Assembly: GCA_002418055.1 (NCBI GenBank)
Contig: DIDI01000021.1
Span: forward strand, 16,741 to 59,119
DNA from: Lactobacillus sp. UBA5804
Lineage (GTDB): Bacteria; Bacillota; Bacilli; Lactobacillales; Lactobacillaceae
DNA length: 42,379 nt
Direction of reading: 5' to 3'
The notes below the pieces were generated by a model. It did not search any database. It saw only the letters and a list, made by a program, of their open reading frames with translations, and was not told the DNA's origin. Both the position numbers and the translations under genes were made by a program. Of this stretch, positions 22,635 through 31,222 are shown one piece after another; the stretch's first letter is position 1, and each line of letters opens with the position of its first letter.

Positions 22635-23876
22635 TTAATTTAAACTGGTTTGGGCTAGTTGTGTGCGGTGTAAGCCAGGAAGGAGTTGCAAGATGAGGCA
22701 ACTGATGAGATACATTCCAGCTAGGCAAGCCATCGTGATGCTTAGGTTGTAGTGATCCATGAGCCAGCCAATGGCTACGGAAGAGAAACCACCTACGGCA
22801 CGGCCGACATTCATAATTAGGCTGTTGGCCGTTGCTCGAATTGCTGTTGGGTAGCGCAGACTGATTACTGCCCCGTAGCCACCGAACATGCCGTTCGAGA
22901 AGAAACCAATCAATGCACCAGCCAAGATGAGACCAAGCGTCGATTTGACAATCAGGATGATGAACATCACACTCGCACTACCAAGTAAGAAGAGCGTGAA
23001 GGCAACCCTTGGCCCCATGGAATCAAGTAGCGTTCCAAAGACAACCATCCCCATGCTCATGCCCAAAATGGTCGCAATCATCCAAAGCGATGAACCCGCA
23101 ACGGATAATCCTTGGCGCTGTTGAACAATGGTTGGTAGCCAGTTCATCAGGCCAAAGTAACCTGCAATTTGCACAATTGTCATTAGCATTAAACCGGTCG
23201 TCTGCCAAGCCACTTGAGGCGTGCTAAACAGTTGCCGAATTGAAACCCGCTGGTTAGTTTTTTTAGCACGCTGTTTGGCTGCTAGGAAAGCAGGGCTTTC
23301 CTTTACATGGCGCCGAATAAAAAATGTCAGTAGTACTGGCAAGACACCGATCAGGAAGAGGGCATTCCAGCCGAATCTTGGGATAATCAACGCCGCCATT
23401 AATGCGGCCACGATTGCGCCTACTTGACCACCGATAGCAGCCACACTGGAAAGTCGACCGATTTGATGTTGGTCAAAGTTCTCAGCAATTAAGGCAATGC
23501 CGACGCCATATTCACCACCAGCACCGATTCCGGCAATGAAACGGAACAGATAAACGAGTGAGAGCTGATGTGCAAAAAACATGGCTGCCGTACCGAAGGC
23601 AAAAATAAAGATCGTGTAACTAAAAGTTTTTACACGACCCAGCTTGTCCCCAATCAGGCCGAAAATTAACCCCCCGACTAACATGCCGAGGTTGGTCATT
23701 GATCCGATCCAGCCTGCAGCAGCGCCAGATAGATGTAGACTTGCTATCATGGGCGCGAGTGCAAAACTCAAAAACATGATGTCCATATTTTCTAGGGTGA
23801 ACCCTGATGCGGTTGACGCCATGACCCATTTTTGGTCAGACGTCATCGCACGAAATAAACCGCTTGATTGGTGCAT
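22635..23876 (-). CDS. MFS transporter, aromatic-acid/sialate symporter-like
   Basis: 413 aa, 12 helices. FTLENMDIMFLSFALAPMI is helix 1 with the acidic pair typical of organic-acid symporters. GLIFGLIGDKLGRVKTF is motif A. FIAGIGAGGEYGVGIALIAEN matches the GxGxGGExP-type segment of AAHS/NanT/KgtP-like proteins, though with V for the usual P. The substrate is probably a small organic acid or sugar acid, not determined. ATG 23876 is preferred because GAAAGGA lies 9 nt upstream; an upstream TTG at 23894 precedes that RBS. No catabolic genes lie next to it. Confidence 0.85.
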   Translation of the reverse strand: MHQSSGLFRAMTSDQKWVMASTASGFTLENMDIMFLSFALAPMIASLHLSGAAAGWIGSMTNLGMLVGGLIFGLIGDKLGRVKTFSYTIFIFAFGTAAMFFAHQLSLVYLFRFIAGIGAGGEYGVGIALIAENFDQHQIGRLSSVAAIGGQVGAIVAALMAALIIPRFGWNALFLIGVLPVLLTFFIRRHVKESPAFLAAKQRAKKTNQRVSIRQLFSTPQVAWQTTGLMLMTIVQIAGYFGLMNWLPTIVQQRQGLSVAGSSLWMIATILGMSMGMVVFGTLLDSMGPRVAFTLFLLGSASVMFIILIVKSTLGLILAGALIGFFSNGMFGGYGAVISLRYPTAIRATANSLIMNVGRAVGGFSSVAIGWLMDHYNLSITMACLAGMYLISCLILQLLPGLHRTQLAQTSLN

Positions 23877-24112
23877 ATTTAATTGTCCTTTCAAAATTGT
23901 AGCTCACAGGCTACCTCTTATTTTGGTCATCAACTGGCATTCTCTCACATTTTTGATATTGTGACAAGGAAATATTAGCGGAAAAAATCAACTAAAGGGC
24001 TGGCATAAATCCTAAATATCTCTATAATAAGGGCAGATATCAAGCAGGTCTCAATCATAAGTTTTCTGCCGAACCGGTGGAAGGCTTTTTTCGTTGTTTA
24101 GGAAGGTGAGTT

Positions 24113-25603
24113 ATGACTAAACGTGACTTAAGCTATTTGATGTTTGCTTTATTCTTGGGCAACGTGATGACCGGACTGGATAGTACGGTCATTAATACAG
24201 CGATTCCAGCGATTGTCGCGGCGCTTCATGGCATTGAATTCATGGGCTGGATTGTTGCGGTCTTTTTGCTAGGGATGTCAGTTTCAATTCCCTTGTGGAC
24301 AAAAATTGGTGAGCGGATTGGCAATAAAAAAGCCTATGAAATCTCAGTTGTCTTATTTATTCTGGGCTCATTATTTCAGGGACTCGCTGGTAACATCTAT
24401 TTCTTTTTGTTATCACGCTTCCTAATGGGACTTGGTGCTGGTGGTATGGGCTCACTCCCATACATTATTGTTGGCTATGTCATTGCCAACATTAAACAGC
24501 GCACGAAAATGCTGGGGGTTTTAACGGCCGGTTTTAATGGCGCCGCGATTTTGGGGCCTCTAGTCGGGGGAACGATTATTGATAGTCTGTCCTGGCACTG
24601 GGTATTCTTTATTAATATCCCAATCGGCCTGATTGCGATTGTCATTGCAGCAATCTTCTATCATCCCCAACTTGAACCCTCTGCTGCTGAATTTGATTGG
24701 TTAGGTGCTAGCTACTTGATCCTGGGCCTGCTCTGCTTTTTACTTGGCATTCAGCTCATGGGGATTGCTAGTAGCTGGCTGGTGAGTGGCCTAATTGCTG
24801 CTAGCTTCGTAGCCATGATTTGTTTCATTTGGACGGAGCGTCAGGTACTTAATCCAGTCTTACCGTTAACTATTTTTAAAAATCAGGCGCTCAATGGTGA
24901 CTTCTTAATTTTTGCGACGACTTGGGGCGCCTTCTTAGCGGTGAATACTTATTTGCCGACTTGGGCGCAAGCACTGCTAGGATTATCAGCCCTAATGGGT
25001 GGTATGGCGCTGATTCCCAACTCAATTGTTGATATCATTGCCAGTCAATCGGTTTCTAGTTTGCAAGAAAAGATTTCAACTTTTGCGCTCGTTTCGTGGG
25101 GGATTGGTTCGATGGCTATTTCGGCGCTGGGGATGTTTTTCCTAACGGTGCACAGTCCGCTATGGCAACTGGTGCTCCTGTGTAGTTTCTCAGGGATTGG
25201 CGTTGGTTTTATCTTCGTTGGCTTACAAGTTAAGGTGCAGATTGATGCTGGGCAAAAAGCCATGGCAGCAGCCACGTCAACCTCTTACCTAATTCGCATT
25301 TTGGCGCAAACCCTGATGGCAGCCATTTATGGGGTGATCATGAACTTTGCTCTGGAAAATGGTGTCCGGGGTCAGAATCAAATTAGTCTTAACATGATGA
25401 ATAAATTGTCTGACGCTGCGACCGCCAAAACGTTGCCACAATCGTTGTTACCAGCAATGCGGGCGATTTTTCATAATGGGATTCAACATATTATGCTGGT
25501 TTCCTGTCTTTTGCTAGTATTAGCAGCCAGCTTTAATTATTACTATAATGTTCATTTAAACCGCAAAGCGAAAACTAGCCAAGCGCCAGTTCAATCGTTA
25601 TAA
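24113..25603 (+). CDS. DHA2 (14-TM) MFS drug/proton antiporter
   Basis: 496 aa with about 14 helices, the length of the EmrB/QacA group. LDSTVINTAIPAIVAALHG is the motif D1 of helix 1, WTKIGERIGNKKAYEIS motif A, and LGPLVGGTIIDSLSWHWVFF motif C, which identifies antiporters; FINIPIGL follows. It probably exports hydrophobic cations or drugs. AGGAAGGTGAG precedes ATG 24113. The 220-bp gap before it holds a TAATAAG-type promoter region and a short GCC...GGC-T6 element near 24069-24096, too weak to call an attenuator. No regulator gene is adjacent. Confidence 0.9.
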   Translation: MTKRDLSYLMFALFLGNVMTGLDSTVINTAIPAIVAALHGIEFMGWIVAVFLLGMSVSIPLWTKIGERIGNKKAYEISVVLFILGSLFQGLAGNIYFFLLSRFLMGLGAGGMGSLPYIIVGYVIANIKQRTKMLGVLTAGFNGAAILGPLVGGTIIDSLSWHWVFFINIPIGLIAIVIAAIFYHPQLEPSAAEFDWLGASYLILGLLCFLLGIQLMGIASSWLVSGLIAASFVAMICFIWTERQVLNPVLPLTIFKNQALNGDFLIFATTWGAFLAVNTYLPTWAQALLGLSALMGGMALIPNSIVDIIASQSVSSLQEKISTFALVSWGIGSMAISALGMFFLTVHSPLWQLVLLCSFSGIGVGFIFVGLQVKVQIDAGQKAMAAATSTSYLIRILAQTLMAAIYGVIMNFALENGVRGQNQISLNMMNKLSDAATAKTLPQSLLPAMRAIFHNGIQHIMLVSCLLLVLAASFNYYYNVHLNRKAKTSQAPVQSL

Positions 25604-25647
25604 TACGGCTAATAGCATGATAATTTAAGAAAGCTGGGGTAGCGGAC

Positions 25648-26181
25648 ATGACTAAACAAAGCGTAACTGACACCGCAATTTTTGCCGGTGGGTGTTTCTG
25701 GTGTATGGTAGAACCGTTTGATACCCAGCCGGGGATTATCCGGGTCGAATCTGGATATACGGGTGGTCACGTGCCTAATCCAACTTATGAACAGGTTTGT
25801 ACGGAGCAAACAGGGCATACGGAAGCGGTTAAAATCACATTTGATCCTAGCAAAATTTCTTATGCGGAATTGGTCGAAATTTATTGGCGTCAGACGGATC
25901 CAACTGATGCCATGGGGCAGTTTCAAGATCGTGGGCCGAGTTATCGCCCTGTGATTTTCGTCAAGGATGAAAATCAGCGCCAAATTGCGCTTGCCTCGCG
26001 CACCGCGCTGGCTAATAGTGGCCGCTTTGATGAACCGATTGTGACCCAAATTGAACCGGCCAAACCGTTTTATCTCGCAGAAGATTATCATCAGCGCTTT
26101 TATCGAAAACAGCCGGCGCGCCACGAGCTAGAGCTTAGCGGTGGGCGGCATCAATTTATTGCCAAACATTGGCAACATTAG
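25648..26181 (+). CDS. msrA: Peptide methionine-(S)-sulfoxide reductase MsrA
   Basis: 177 aa. It repairs S-methionine sulfoxide in proteins. IFAGGCFWCMVEPFD holds the catalytic Cys16, followed by GYTGGHVPNPTYEQVC, GHTEAVKITFDP, RQTDPTDAMGQFQDRGPSYRP and AEDYHQRFY. A recycling Cys in a C-terminal tail is not visible; Cys49 in YEQVCTEQTG matches the common internal position. Starts 44 nt after the efflux gene with GGGG-type RBS, possibly co-transcribed. Not fused to MsrB. Confidence 0.94.
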   Translation: MTKQSVTDTAIFAGGCFWCMVEPFDTQPGIIRVESGYTGGHVPNPTYEQVCTEQTGHTEAVKITFDPSKISYAELVEIYWRQTDPTDAMGQFQDRGPSYRPVIFVKDENQRQIALASRTALANSGRFDEPIVTQIEPAKPFYLAEDYHQRFYRKQPARHELELSGGRHQFIAKHWQH

Positions 26182-26191
26182 CTTAGCCATA

Positions 26192-26226
26192 AAAAAAGCA
26201 CCCGACCAATCGTCAGGTGCTTTTTG
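26192..26226. terminator. Bidirectional terminator
   Basis: AAAAAGCACC-GAC / GTC-GGTGCTTTTT stem between convergent msrA and the uracil permease gene. Confidence 0.9.
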
Positions 26227-26240
26227 TTTGGTAACTGGGC

Positions 26241-27545
26241 TTAGTTTTGGGCTTTTTTCGCGTCAAGGGCGACATCACTAGCTGCCCGTTTGGGTAGTAA
26301 CCAGTTAGCGAGCATCCCGAAGATGGTGGATAAGGCAACACTGGTTAACTGGAAATCACGAATCTGTAAGTAGGCCCCACCAATCCCGATAACGAGAATG
26401 ATTGAAGCAATTAACATGTTGCGCTTTTCTGAGAAGTCAATCTGGTGATCAACTAGAATCTTCAGCCCATTAGCGGCAATCGTACCAAACAGTAAGAAAG
26501 AGATACCGCCAATGACTGGAGTGGGAATCGACTGAATCAGCGCTGAAACCTTGCCAATAAAACTGAAGACAATCGCAAAGCACGCGGCACCAGCTAATAC
26601 CCACACGGAGTGAACTTTAGTCATGGCTAGCACCCCAATGTTTTCACCATAAGAGGTGGTTGGTGGCCCACCAATAAAGCCAGCAACAATCGTAGAGAGA
26701 CCATCACCTAGCATGGTGCGATGAAGACCGGGGTCTTTAAAGAAGTCCCGCTTAGTCAGCGAGTCAATGACCATAATATGGCCCATATGTTCCGTCATGG
26801 TGACAAAGGCAATTGGTGCCATCGTTAGAATCGCTGCAGGATACCATTTGAAAGAATAGCTCAATCCTAGTACTTCAAAAGATGGAATTGAAATCCAACT
26901 GGCTTTTAGGACCGGTGTAAAATCGACAATTCCTAGTAAACAAGCCAATAAATAGCCACAAATTAGGCCGAGCATAATCGCAATTAAGCTAGCAAAACCT
27001 TTAAAGTACATCTGGAAAATTAGCGTTGCCAGTAATGTAAAAATCGCGACCGCAAAATAATTTAAATCATAGTGCGTGCCGTGCATCATGGCGTCATTAG
27101 AAGCTGTAGTAGCTAGTGACAGTCCAATCACCATGACGATAGGTCCGACCACGATTGGCGGTAGCACCTTGCTCACCCAAGCAGAGCCGACCTTGTGAAT
27201 AATGAAGGCTACAATCACATAGACGAGTCCGGAAGCAATCGCCCCTTGGGCAATTGCCGGATAACCATCGGTTTTCATCAGGGCCTGCATGGTGGCAATA
27301 AAGGCAAAACTTGAGCCTAAATAGGCTGGAATTTTGAATTTAGTACAAATCATGTGGACTAAGGTCCCCACACCTGATGCCATTAACGCAATACTGGGGT
27401 TGATCCCCACTAAAATTGGCACTAGGACAGTAGAACCGAACATGGCGAACATATGCTGCAGGGACAACAGGATACCTTCACCCAACGGTGGTCTTTCATA
27501 GACGTCGAAAATCGCGTCGTCGTTGTGAAAATTTGATTGACTCAT
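26241..27545 (-). CDS. uraA: Uracil/xanthine permease (NCS2 family)
   Basis: 434 aa, ~14 helices. LLSLQHMFAMFGSTVLVPIL is the NCS2 opening, and GFIGGPPTTSYGENIGVLAMTKVHS the strongly conserved substrate/proton motif, closest to uracil permeases UraA/PyrP. MTEHMGHIMVI contains the conserved Glu of helix 8. It imports uracil with protons for UMP salvage. The leader carries a PyrR-type attenuator, which supports a pyrimidine rather than xanthine role. GAGGAG lies 6 nt before ATG 27545. Partners in the window are udk. Confidence 0.92.
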   Translation of the reverse strand: MSQSNFHNDDAIFDVYERPPLGEGILLSLQHMFAMFGSTVLVPILVGINPSIALMASGVGTLVHMICTKFKIPAYLGSSFAFIATMQALMKTDGYPAIAQGAIASGLVYVIVAFIIHKVGSAWVSKVLPPIVVGPIVMVIGLSLATTASNDAMMHGTHYDLNYFAVAIFTLLATLIFQMYFKGFASLIAIMLGLICGYLLACLLGIVDFTPVLKASWISIPSFEVLGLSYSFKWYPAAILTMAPIAFVTMTEHMGHIMVIDSLTKRDFFKDPGLHRTMLGDGLSTIVAGFIGGPPTTSYGENIGVLAMTKVHSVWVLAGAACFAIVFSFIGKVSALIQSIPTPVIGGISFLLFGTIAANGLKILVDHQIDFSEKRNMLIASIILVIGIGGAYLQIRDFQLTSVALSTIFGMLANWLLPKRAASDVALDAKKAQN

Positions 27546-27576
27546 GACTAACTCCTCTCATCATGGGATGACTGAA

Positions 27577-27610
27577 GAAAAAAGACTATCAGGATAGGCT
27601 CCTGGTAGTC
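27577..27610 (-). terminator. Attenuator terminator before the uracil permease
   Basis: Minus strand AGACTA-CAGG / CCTG-TAGTCT stem with T6 tail, ending 31 nt before the start codon. Confidence 0.88.
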
Positions 27611-27644
27611 TCTGCAGATGCTAATTAAGATTAGCGTAGCTTCG

Positions 27645-27672
27645 ATTTCCTTCCCAGCCTCACGGGACTATT
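27645..27672 (-). promoter_or_regulatory. PyrR-binding attenuation element
   Basis: Minus strand reads ATAGTCCCGTGAGGCTGGGAAGGAAAT in two blocks, matching the PyrR anti-antiterminator consensus AGUCC-N-G-N-GAGGCU-NNN-AAGG. With the terminator at 27577-27610 this is the standard Firmicute design: UMP-bound PyrR stabilises this loop and termination follows. Confidence 0.9.
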
Positions 27673-27698
27673 TTAAAGGTCATCACATATTTAGCATT

Positions 27699-27727
27699 AA
27701 GCTACTCGTTTTTGGATGAATTGTCAA
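27699..27727 (-). promoter_or_regulatory. Possible uracil permease promoter
   Basis: Minus TTGACA (27727-27722), 17 nt, TAGCTT (27704-27699). The -35 contains the stop codon of the upstream MFS gene. Confidence 0.4.
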
Positions 27728-28932
27728 TGCTTAGGTAGGTGCTTCATGACGTTGCTGCGAAATAGCAACAGATTGATGACGACCATCAGCCCAGTTAGTA
27801 GAAAAACGCTACTATAGTTGAAAGCACCAGAAATGGTTGATCCTAAGAGTGGACCCGCAATATTACCAATACACATCGCAGATTGATTCCAAGAAAACAG
27901 GCGACCAGTTAGCTGTTGCGGGGCGTTTTTGCTCAATAAGGTTTGCACTTGTGGAAATAAACATGCATCGCTAAAGCCAATGAGAAAACGTAAACTGCCC
28001 AATTGGTAAACATTTTGCACGAAAGCAGTCGCAAAGAAGAGCACGCTGGCAGCGATGAAACCGGATAGGATAATTTTTTGGGTTCCGACCTCATCGCCTA
28101 AGGCACCTAGCCGTGATGCGACTAAAAAGTTAGAAATGCCAGGAAGCGCTGCAACTAAGCCCGCAACGAGGACAATGTTACCGGTGTGGTGCATCAGTTC
28201 GCGGACAAAGAGCGACACGATAGGGTTGATTGAGCTATTAGCGGCTTGAATAATCAGGGTGGTGAGCAGCAAGCCCGCAATGAGTTGGGGTGAGCGCAGC
28301 TGCTGGACTACCGTTTGAAAGTTGGGGGTGTCAGCTTTACTAATTGGCTTGAAGCCTTCTTCGTGGACGTAACACAACGTTAACAAGAAGCTAATAAAGA
28401 GCAAACCACCAGTGACGAAAAATGTGAAACGGTAGCCTAAAAATGACGCAATAAAGCCGCCTAAAAAAGGTCCCAGTAGCGTGCCAGCCGTCACACTGGA
28501 AGCCATGAAACCTAAGGCTTGGCCGGCATGTTGTTTCGGCGTTTCAGTGGCAATCAGTGTATTACAATTAGAAATAAAACCGGAAAAGAACCCTTGCAAG
28601 AGCCGCAAGATGAGTAATTGCCAGACATTGGTCACGGCACCCATGAGTGATAACACAATGGCCATTCCCAGTCCTGCACGCAAAATCATCGGGCGGCGGC
28701 CGTAGCGGTCGGCAAGTTTTCCCCACCAAGGAGAAACGAGGGCGGAGACGACAAACATGCTCGCATAAATGAGTCCAGACCAGAAATTGAGTAATTGATG
28801 GTTGAAATGCCCTAGGGTCTCAATATAGAGCGCTAAAAAGGGCATAAACTCTGAAAAGGCAAGTCCAGCAATAAAGACCGCTAGGGCTAAAAAGTGAATA
28901 TTACGTTTCCAAATTGGTTTTTGTGGTTCCAT
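27724..28932 (-). CDS. DHA1 MFS multidrug-type efflux protein
   Basis: 402 aa, 12 helices. GKLADRYGRRPMILRAG is motif A between helices 2 and 3, RLLQGFFSGFISNCNTLIA motif B, and GTLLGPFLGGFIASFLGYR motif C of drug/proton antiporters. It is closest by pattern to PmrA/multidrug proteins of streptococci and lactobacilli. ATG 28932 is chosen, 10 nt after GGAGG; GTG 28953 lies upstream of that RBS. Divergent from the ykoE unit. Substrate unknown. Confidence 0.88.
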   Translation of the reverse strand: MEPQKPIWKRNIHFLALAVFIAGLAFSEFMPFLALYIETLGHFNHQLLNFWSGLIYASMFVVSALVSPWWGKLADRYGRRPMILRAGLGMAIVLSLMGAVTNVWQLLILRLLQGFFSGFISNCNTLIATETPKQHAGQALGFMASSVTAGTLLGPFLGGFIASFLGYRFTFFVTGGLLFISFLLTLCYVHEEGFKPISKADTPNFQTVVQQLRSPQLIAGLLLTTLIIQAANSSINPIVSLFVRELMHHTGNIVLVAGLVAALPGISNFLVASRLGALGDEVGTQKIILSGFIAASVLFFATAFVQNVYQLGSLRFLIGFSDACLFPQVQTLLSKNAPQQLTGRLFSWNQSAMCIGNIAGPLLGSTISGAFNYSSVFLLTGLMVVINLLLFRSNVMKHLPKH

Positions 28933-29025
28933 ATAAGTTGTGCCTCCGGTCACAGTGCTTCTATTTTACGCTATTTTGGGTATTGCTGGCTTTTGAATGA
29001 ATTTTCCCCCATCAAGTTAATTTTT

Positions 29026-29034
29026 TGCTATAAT
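29026..29034 (+). promoter_or_regulatory. Extended -10 promoter of the TPP-riboswitch/ykoE unit
   Basis: TTTTGCTATAATGG: TATAAT at 29029-29034 with TG one base upstream and no good -35. The same core TTTGCTATAATG occurs before rbsK. Confidence 0.65.
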
Positions 29035-29062
29035 GGCTAAGTAACTAAATAATTACGTGTTA

Positions 29063-29137
29063 AGTCACTAGGGGTGCTAATAGCTGAGAAATACCCTTTG
29101 AACCTGAACAAGCTAATTCTTGCGAGAGGAAAGTGCC
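29063..29137 (+). promoter_or_regulatory. TPP riboswitch aptamer controlling ykoE
   Basis: In order: CACTAGGGGTGC, GCTGAGAAATACCCTTTGAACCTG, then ATTCTTGCGAGAGGAAAGTG, the THI-box core. CACT and AGTG close P1. No terminator comparable to that of thiM follows within 50 nt. An ATG directly after P1 (29138) opens a 9-codon frame (MIKAFLDFF) using the aptamer's GAGAGGAAAG as a possible ribosome binding site, so control may be translational. Confidence 0.94.
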
Positions 29138-29193
29138 ATGATCAAAGCTTTTTTGGACTTCTTCTGACTTTATGTGATAGAGGGAGTTTTTTT

Positions 29194-29775
29194 ATGTTTG
29201 TACGTTCATCAAAATGGCATGTTAAATCGATTATTTTAATCGCACTGATTGGGATTATCATGGGGGTGGTTTATGCCTATGGTTTTAATAGTGCTTACAA
29301 TGCGGTTAGGTTGCTGTTAACACCAACGGGTTTTGCGCCAGCAGTTGATACCATCTTTTCTGGTTTATGGTATATGGCAGCGCCACTGGCAATCTACTTT
29401 GTGCCGGCAATTGGTTCAGGTACGATTGGCGAATTGCTAGCGTCCATTGTTGAAGCTGCCATGGGCGGTCAGTGGGGTGCTGCCACGCTTATCTCTGGGA
29501 TTTGCCAAGGCTTACCAAATGAAATTGGTTTCTTTCCTAAGAAGGAACGCTACCAACGATTCTCTTGGACCAGTGTTTTAATTGGATCCGTTGGGGCCCA
29601 CTTTGGTGGCTTCTTTTCGTCTTACTTCATGTATGGTTGGGGTCAATACAAATTGAGCTTGCAACTGGTGATGTTTTTCACCGGACTCGTTTCATCACTC
29701 CTCTTTGATGGGGTACTGATTAAATTAGTGACCGAATTGTTTGAAAAGAGCCTGAAACCACGCGTTGAAGACTAA
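29194..29775 (+). CDS. ykoE: YkoE-family ECF substrate-binding subunit for HMP/thiamine
   Basis: 193 aa with ~5-6 membrane helices. WHVKSIILIALIGIIMGVVY, the LLLTPTGFAPAVDTIFSGLW segment with WYMAAPLAIYFVP, and EAAMGGQWGAATLISGICQG match YkoE, the S component of the thiamine-precursor ECF importer. In B. subtilis it works with YkoD (ATPases) and YkoC (T subunit); neither is here, so it must share the cell's common ECF module. ATG 29194 is preferred, after AGAGGGAG; longer readings would start inside the riboswitch. Supplies the pyrimidine for ThiD. Confidence 0.9.
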   Translation: MFVRSSKWHVKSIILIALIGIIMGVVYAYGFNSAYNAVRLLLTPTGFAPAVDTIFSGLWYMAAPLAIYFVPAIGSGTIGELLASIVEAAMGGQWGAATLISGICQGLPNEIGFFPKKERYQRFSWTSVLIGSVGAHFGGFFSSYFMYGWGQYKLSLQLVMFFTGLVSSLLFDGVLIKLVTELFEKSLKPRVED

Positions 29776-29786
29776 TCAGCCGAAAG

Positions 29787-29818
29787 AAAGGACACCTACG
29801 AGTGAGGCGTCCTTTTTT
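29787..29818. terminator. Bidirectional terminator
   Basis: AAAGGACACCT / AGGCGTCCTTT stem with one mismatch, T7 on the plus side; between convergent ykoE and udk. Confidence 0.85.
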
Positions 29819-29840
29819 TGCTTGGTTCAAAAGCGATATG

Positions 29841-30491
29841 TCAGTTGTCTTCGTCCTGATTATGGTCCAGAATGGATCGTACTTTAGTCGTGAGCATATC
29901 AATGGCAACATTATTAGCCCCACCTTCAGGAACAATAATGTCAGCATAACGTTTAGTAGGTTCAATAAATTGGTGGTACATCGGCTTAACGGTGGCTAGG
30001 TACTGCTTAATCACTGAGTCAAGTGAGCGACCACGTTCCTTGAGGTCACGTGTTAAACGCCTAATAAAGCGAATATCATCATCGGTATCGACGTAAATCT
30101 TAATATCCATTAGGTTACGCAGTTCTTCATTGGCCAAGACCAGAATGCCTTCCAAAATAATGATATCTGCTGGGTCGACGTGAATAGTCTGATTGCTGCG
30201 ATTATGTTTAGTAAAATCGTAAATGGGCATTTCAATTGCCTGACGATGAACCAGTTGATCAATTTGGTGCACCAATAATGGGGTATCAAACGCATCAGGA
30301 TGGTCATAATTGATTTGCTGACGGGCTGACATTGGCATGGCATCATTAGCGCGATAATAGGCATCTTGGGTAATCATAATCACATGATCGTTATCATGAA
30401 TTTGGGCCGCAATTTCGTGGGCAATCGTGGTTTTCCCTGATCCGGAGCCGCCGGTAATGCCGATAATAACTGGCTGTTTGAGTTTCGACAT
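29841..30491 (-). CDS. udk: Uridine/cytidine kinase Udk
   Basis: 216 aa. It phosphorylates uridine or cytidine with ATP/GTP. GITGGSGSGKTTIAHEIA (residues 11-28) is the P-loop. TQDAYYR, NYDHPDAFDT and MPIYDFTKHNR form the nucleoside site, and IILEGILVL the Walker-B-like strand. RRLTRDLKERGRSLDSVI is the lid, and IEPTKRYADIIVPEGG the C-terminal signature. AGGAGAA precedes ATG 30491. Works with the uracil permease and nucleoside genes in pyrimidine salvage. Confidence 0.95.
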   Translation of the reverse strand: MSKLKQPVIIGITGGSGSGKTTIAHEIAAQIHDNDHVIMITQDAYYRANDAMPMSARQQINYDHPDAFDTPLLVHQIDQLVHRQAIEMPIYDFTKHNRSNQTIHVDPADIIILEGILVLANEELRNLMDIKIYVDTDDDIRFIRRLTRDLKERGRSLDSVIKQYLATVKPMYHQFIEPTKRYADIIVPEGGANNVAIDMLTTKVRSILDHNQDEDN

Positions 30492-30639
30492 GTTCTTCTC
30501 CTTATTACACCAACAGTTATTTTACTTTAGTTTGAGCAGAATACCAATATTTAGCGGTAAAATAGGGATAAGTTTTCAAGGCGAATGGGTTTGGGGAACT
30601 CATCGCCGGAGTTGATTGAATGAGCTAGGGGGAAGCGGC

Positions 30640-31110
30640 ATGGATCAAACAGCCTGGTTAAAAGCACAAACAATTGAGGTAGCTAGTCCAGCACTAGCCC
30701 ACTTTACTGATGATTTTTATGGTGATTTTTATGACTTCTTTACGAATTGGATTCGGTTCAAAATTGTTACGCAGCAATTGACACCACATGAATTTGTATT
30801 ATTTCTCAATGTGCAGCCGCCAGTTGATGGTTTAGCGCATTATAGCTATCAGCTGAGTTTTGATCCGCAATTGCACTTTTTGCCACAAGCTTCGCATTTG
30901 AGTTTTCAGGCCTTACTAGCACAAAGCGGCCAATCTGAATTACGACCAGCTTTATATCAAGCTGCTAATCAGCGGCTGATGGCAGATTTGGCGACCACCT
31001 TACAGGGAAAAGATGAAGGCGAGCGCATTCAGCATTTTAATCAAGTGCTAGCGCAATTATATGCGCAGTTGCAGCTGGATCAGACGAAAATTTATTATCG
31101 CTTGACTTAA
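30640..31110 (+). CDS. Conserved-looking hypothetical cytosolic protein
   Basis: 156 aa, unrecognised. Starts MDQTAWLKAQTIEVASPALA after AGGGGGAAG at good spacing. The middle DFYDFFTNWIRFKIVTQQLT, the EFVLFLNVQPPVDGLAHYSY region and a helical C-terminal half rich in Gln and Leu suggest an alpha/beta protein. No signal peptide, membrane helix or metal motif is visible. It stands between udk (divergent) and the rbsK operon without a terminator after it, so its transcript may run into that operon. Base and codon use match the neighbouring genes. Confidence 0.7.
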   Translation: MDQTAWLKAQTIEVASPALAHFTDDFYGDFYDFFTNWIRFKIVTQQLTPHEFVLFLNVQPPVDGLAHYSYQLSFDPQLHFLPQASHLSFQALLAQSGQSELRPALYQAANQRLMADLATTLQGKDEGERIQHFNQVLAQLYAQLQLDQTKIYYRLT

Positions 31111-31181
31111 TCTAGCAGGAGGGCGTTTGACAGGAGTATTTAGGAAAGTTGAGCAGTCAGTACCGTTTGACCGATAGGATT

Positions 31182-31190
31182 TGCTATAAT
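31182..31190 (+). promoter_or_regulatory. Extended -10 promoter of rbsK-rpiA-rihC-gntR
   Basis: TGC-TATAAT with TATAAT at 31185-31190; no consensus -35 at 17 nt. The -10 is about 33 nt before the rbsK start. Confidence 0.6.
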
Positions 31191-31222
31191 GAGGGCAGGA
31201 TTTATTAGAGGAGCTAAGAGAG

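Noticed and set aside
24069..24096. Possible attenuator before the DHA2 efflux gene
   Set aside because: GCC/GGC pairing is only 3 bp with mismatches beyond; the T6 run alone is not enough.
25609..26124. 171-codon open frame on the minus strand across msrA
   Set aside because: It is the antisense shadow of msrA, has no RBS and a basic, low-complexity composition unlike a real protein.
29074..29193. Longer N-terminus for ykoE starting at 29074
   Set aside because: It lies inside the TPP aptamer, lacks an SD and adds residues unlike the family; ATG 29194 has AGAGGGAG and begins with the family N-terminus.
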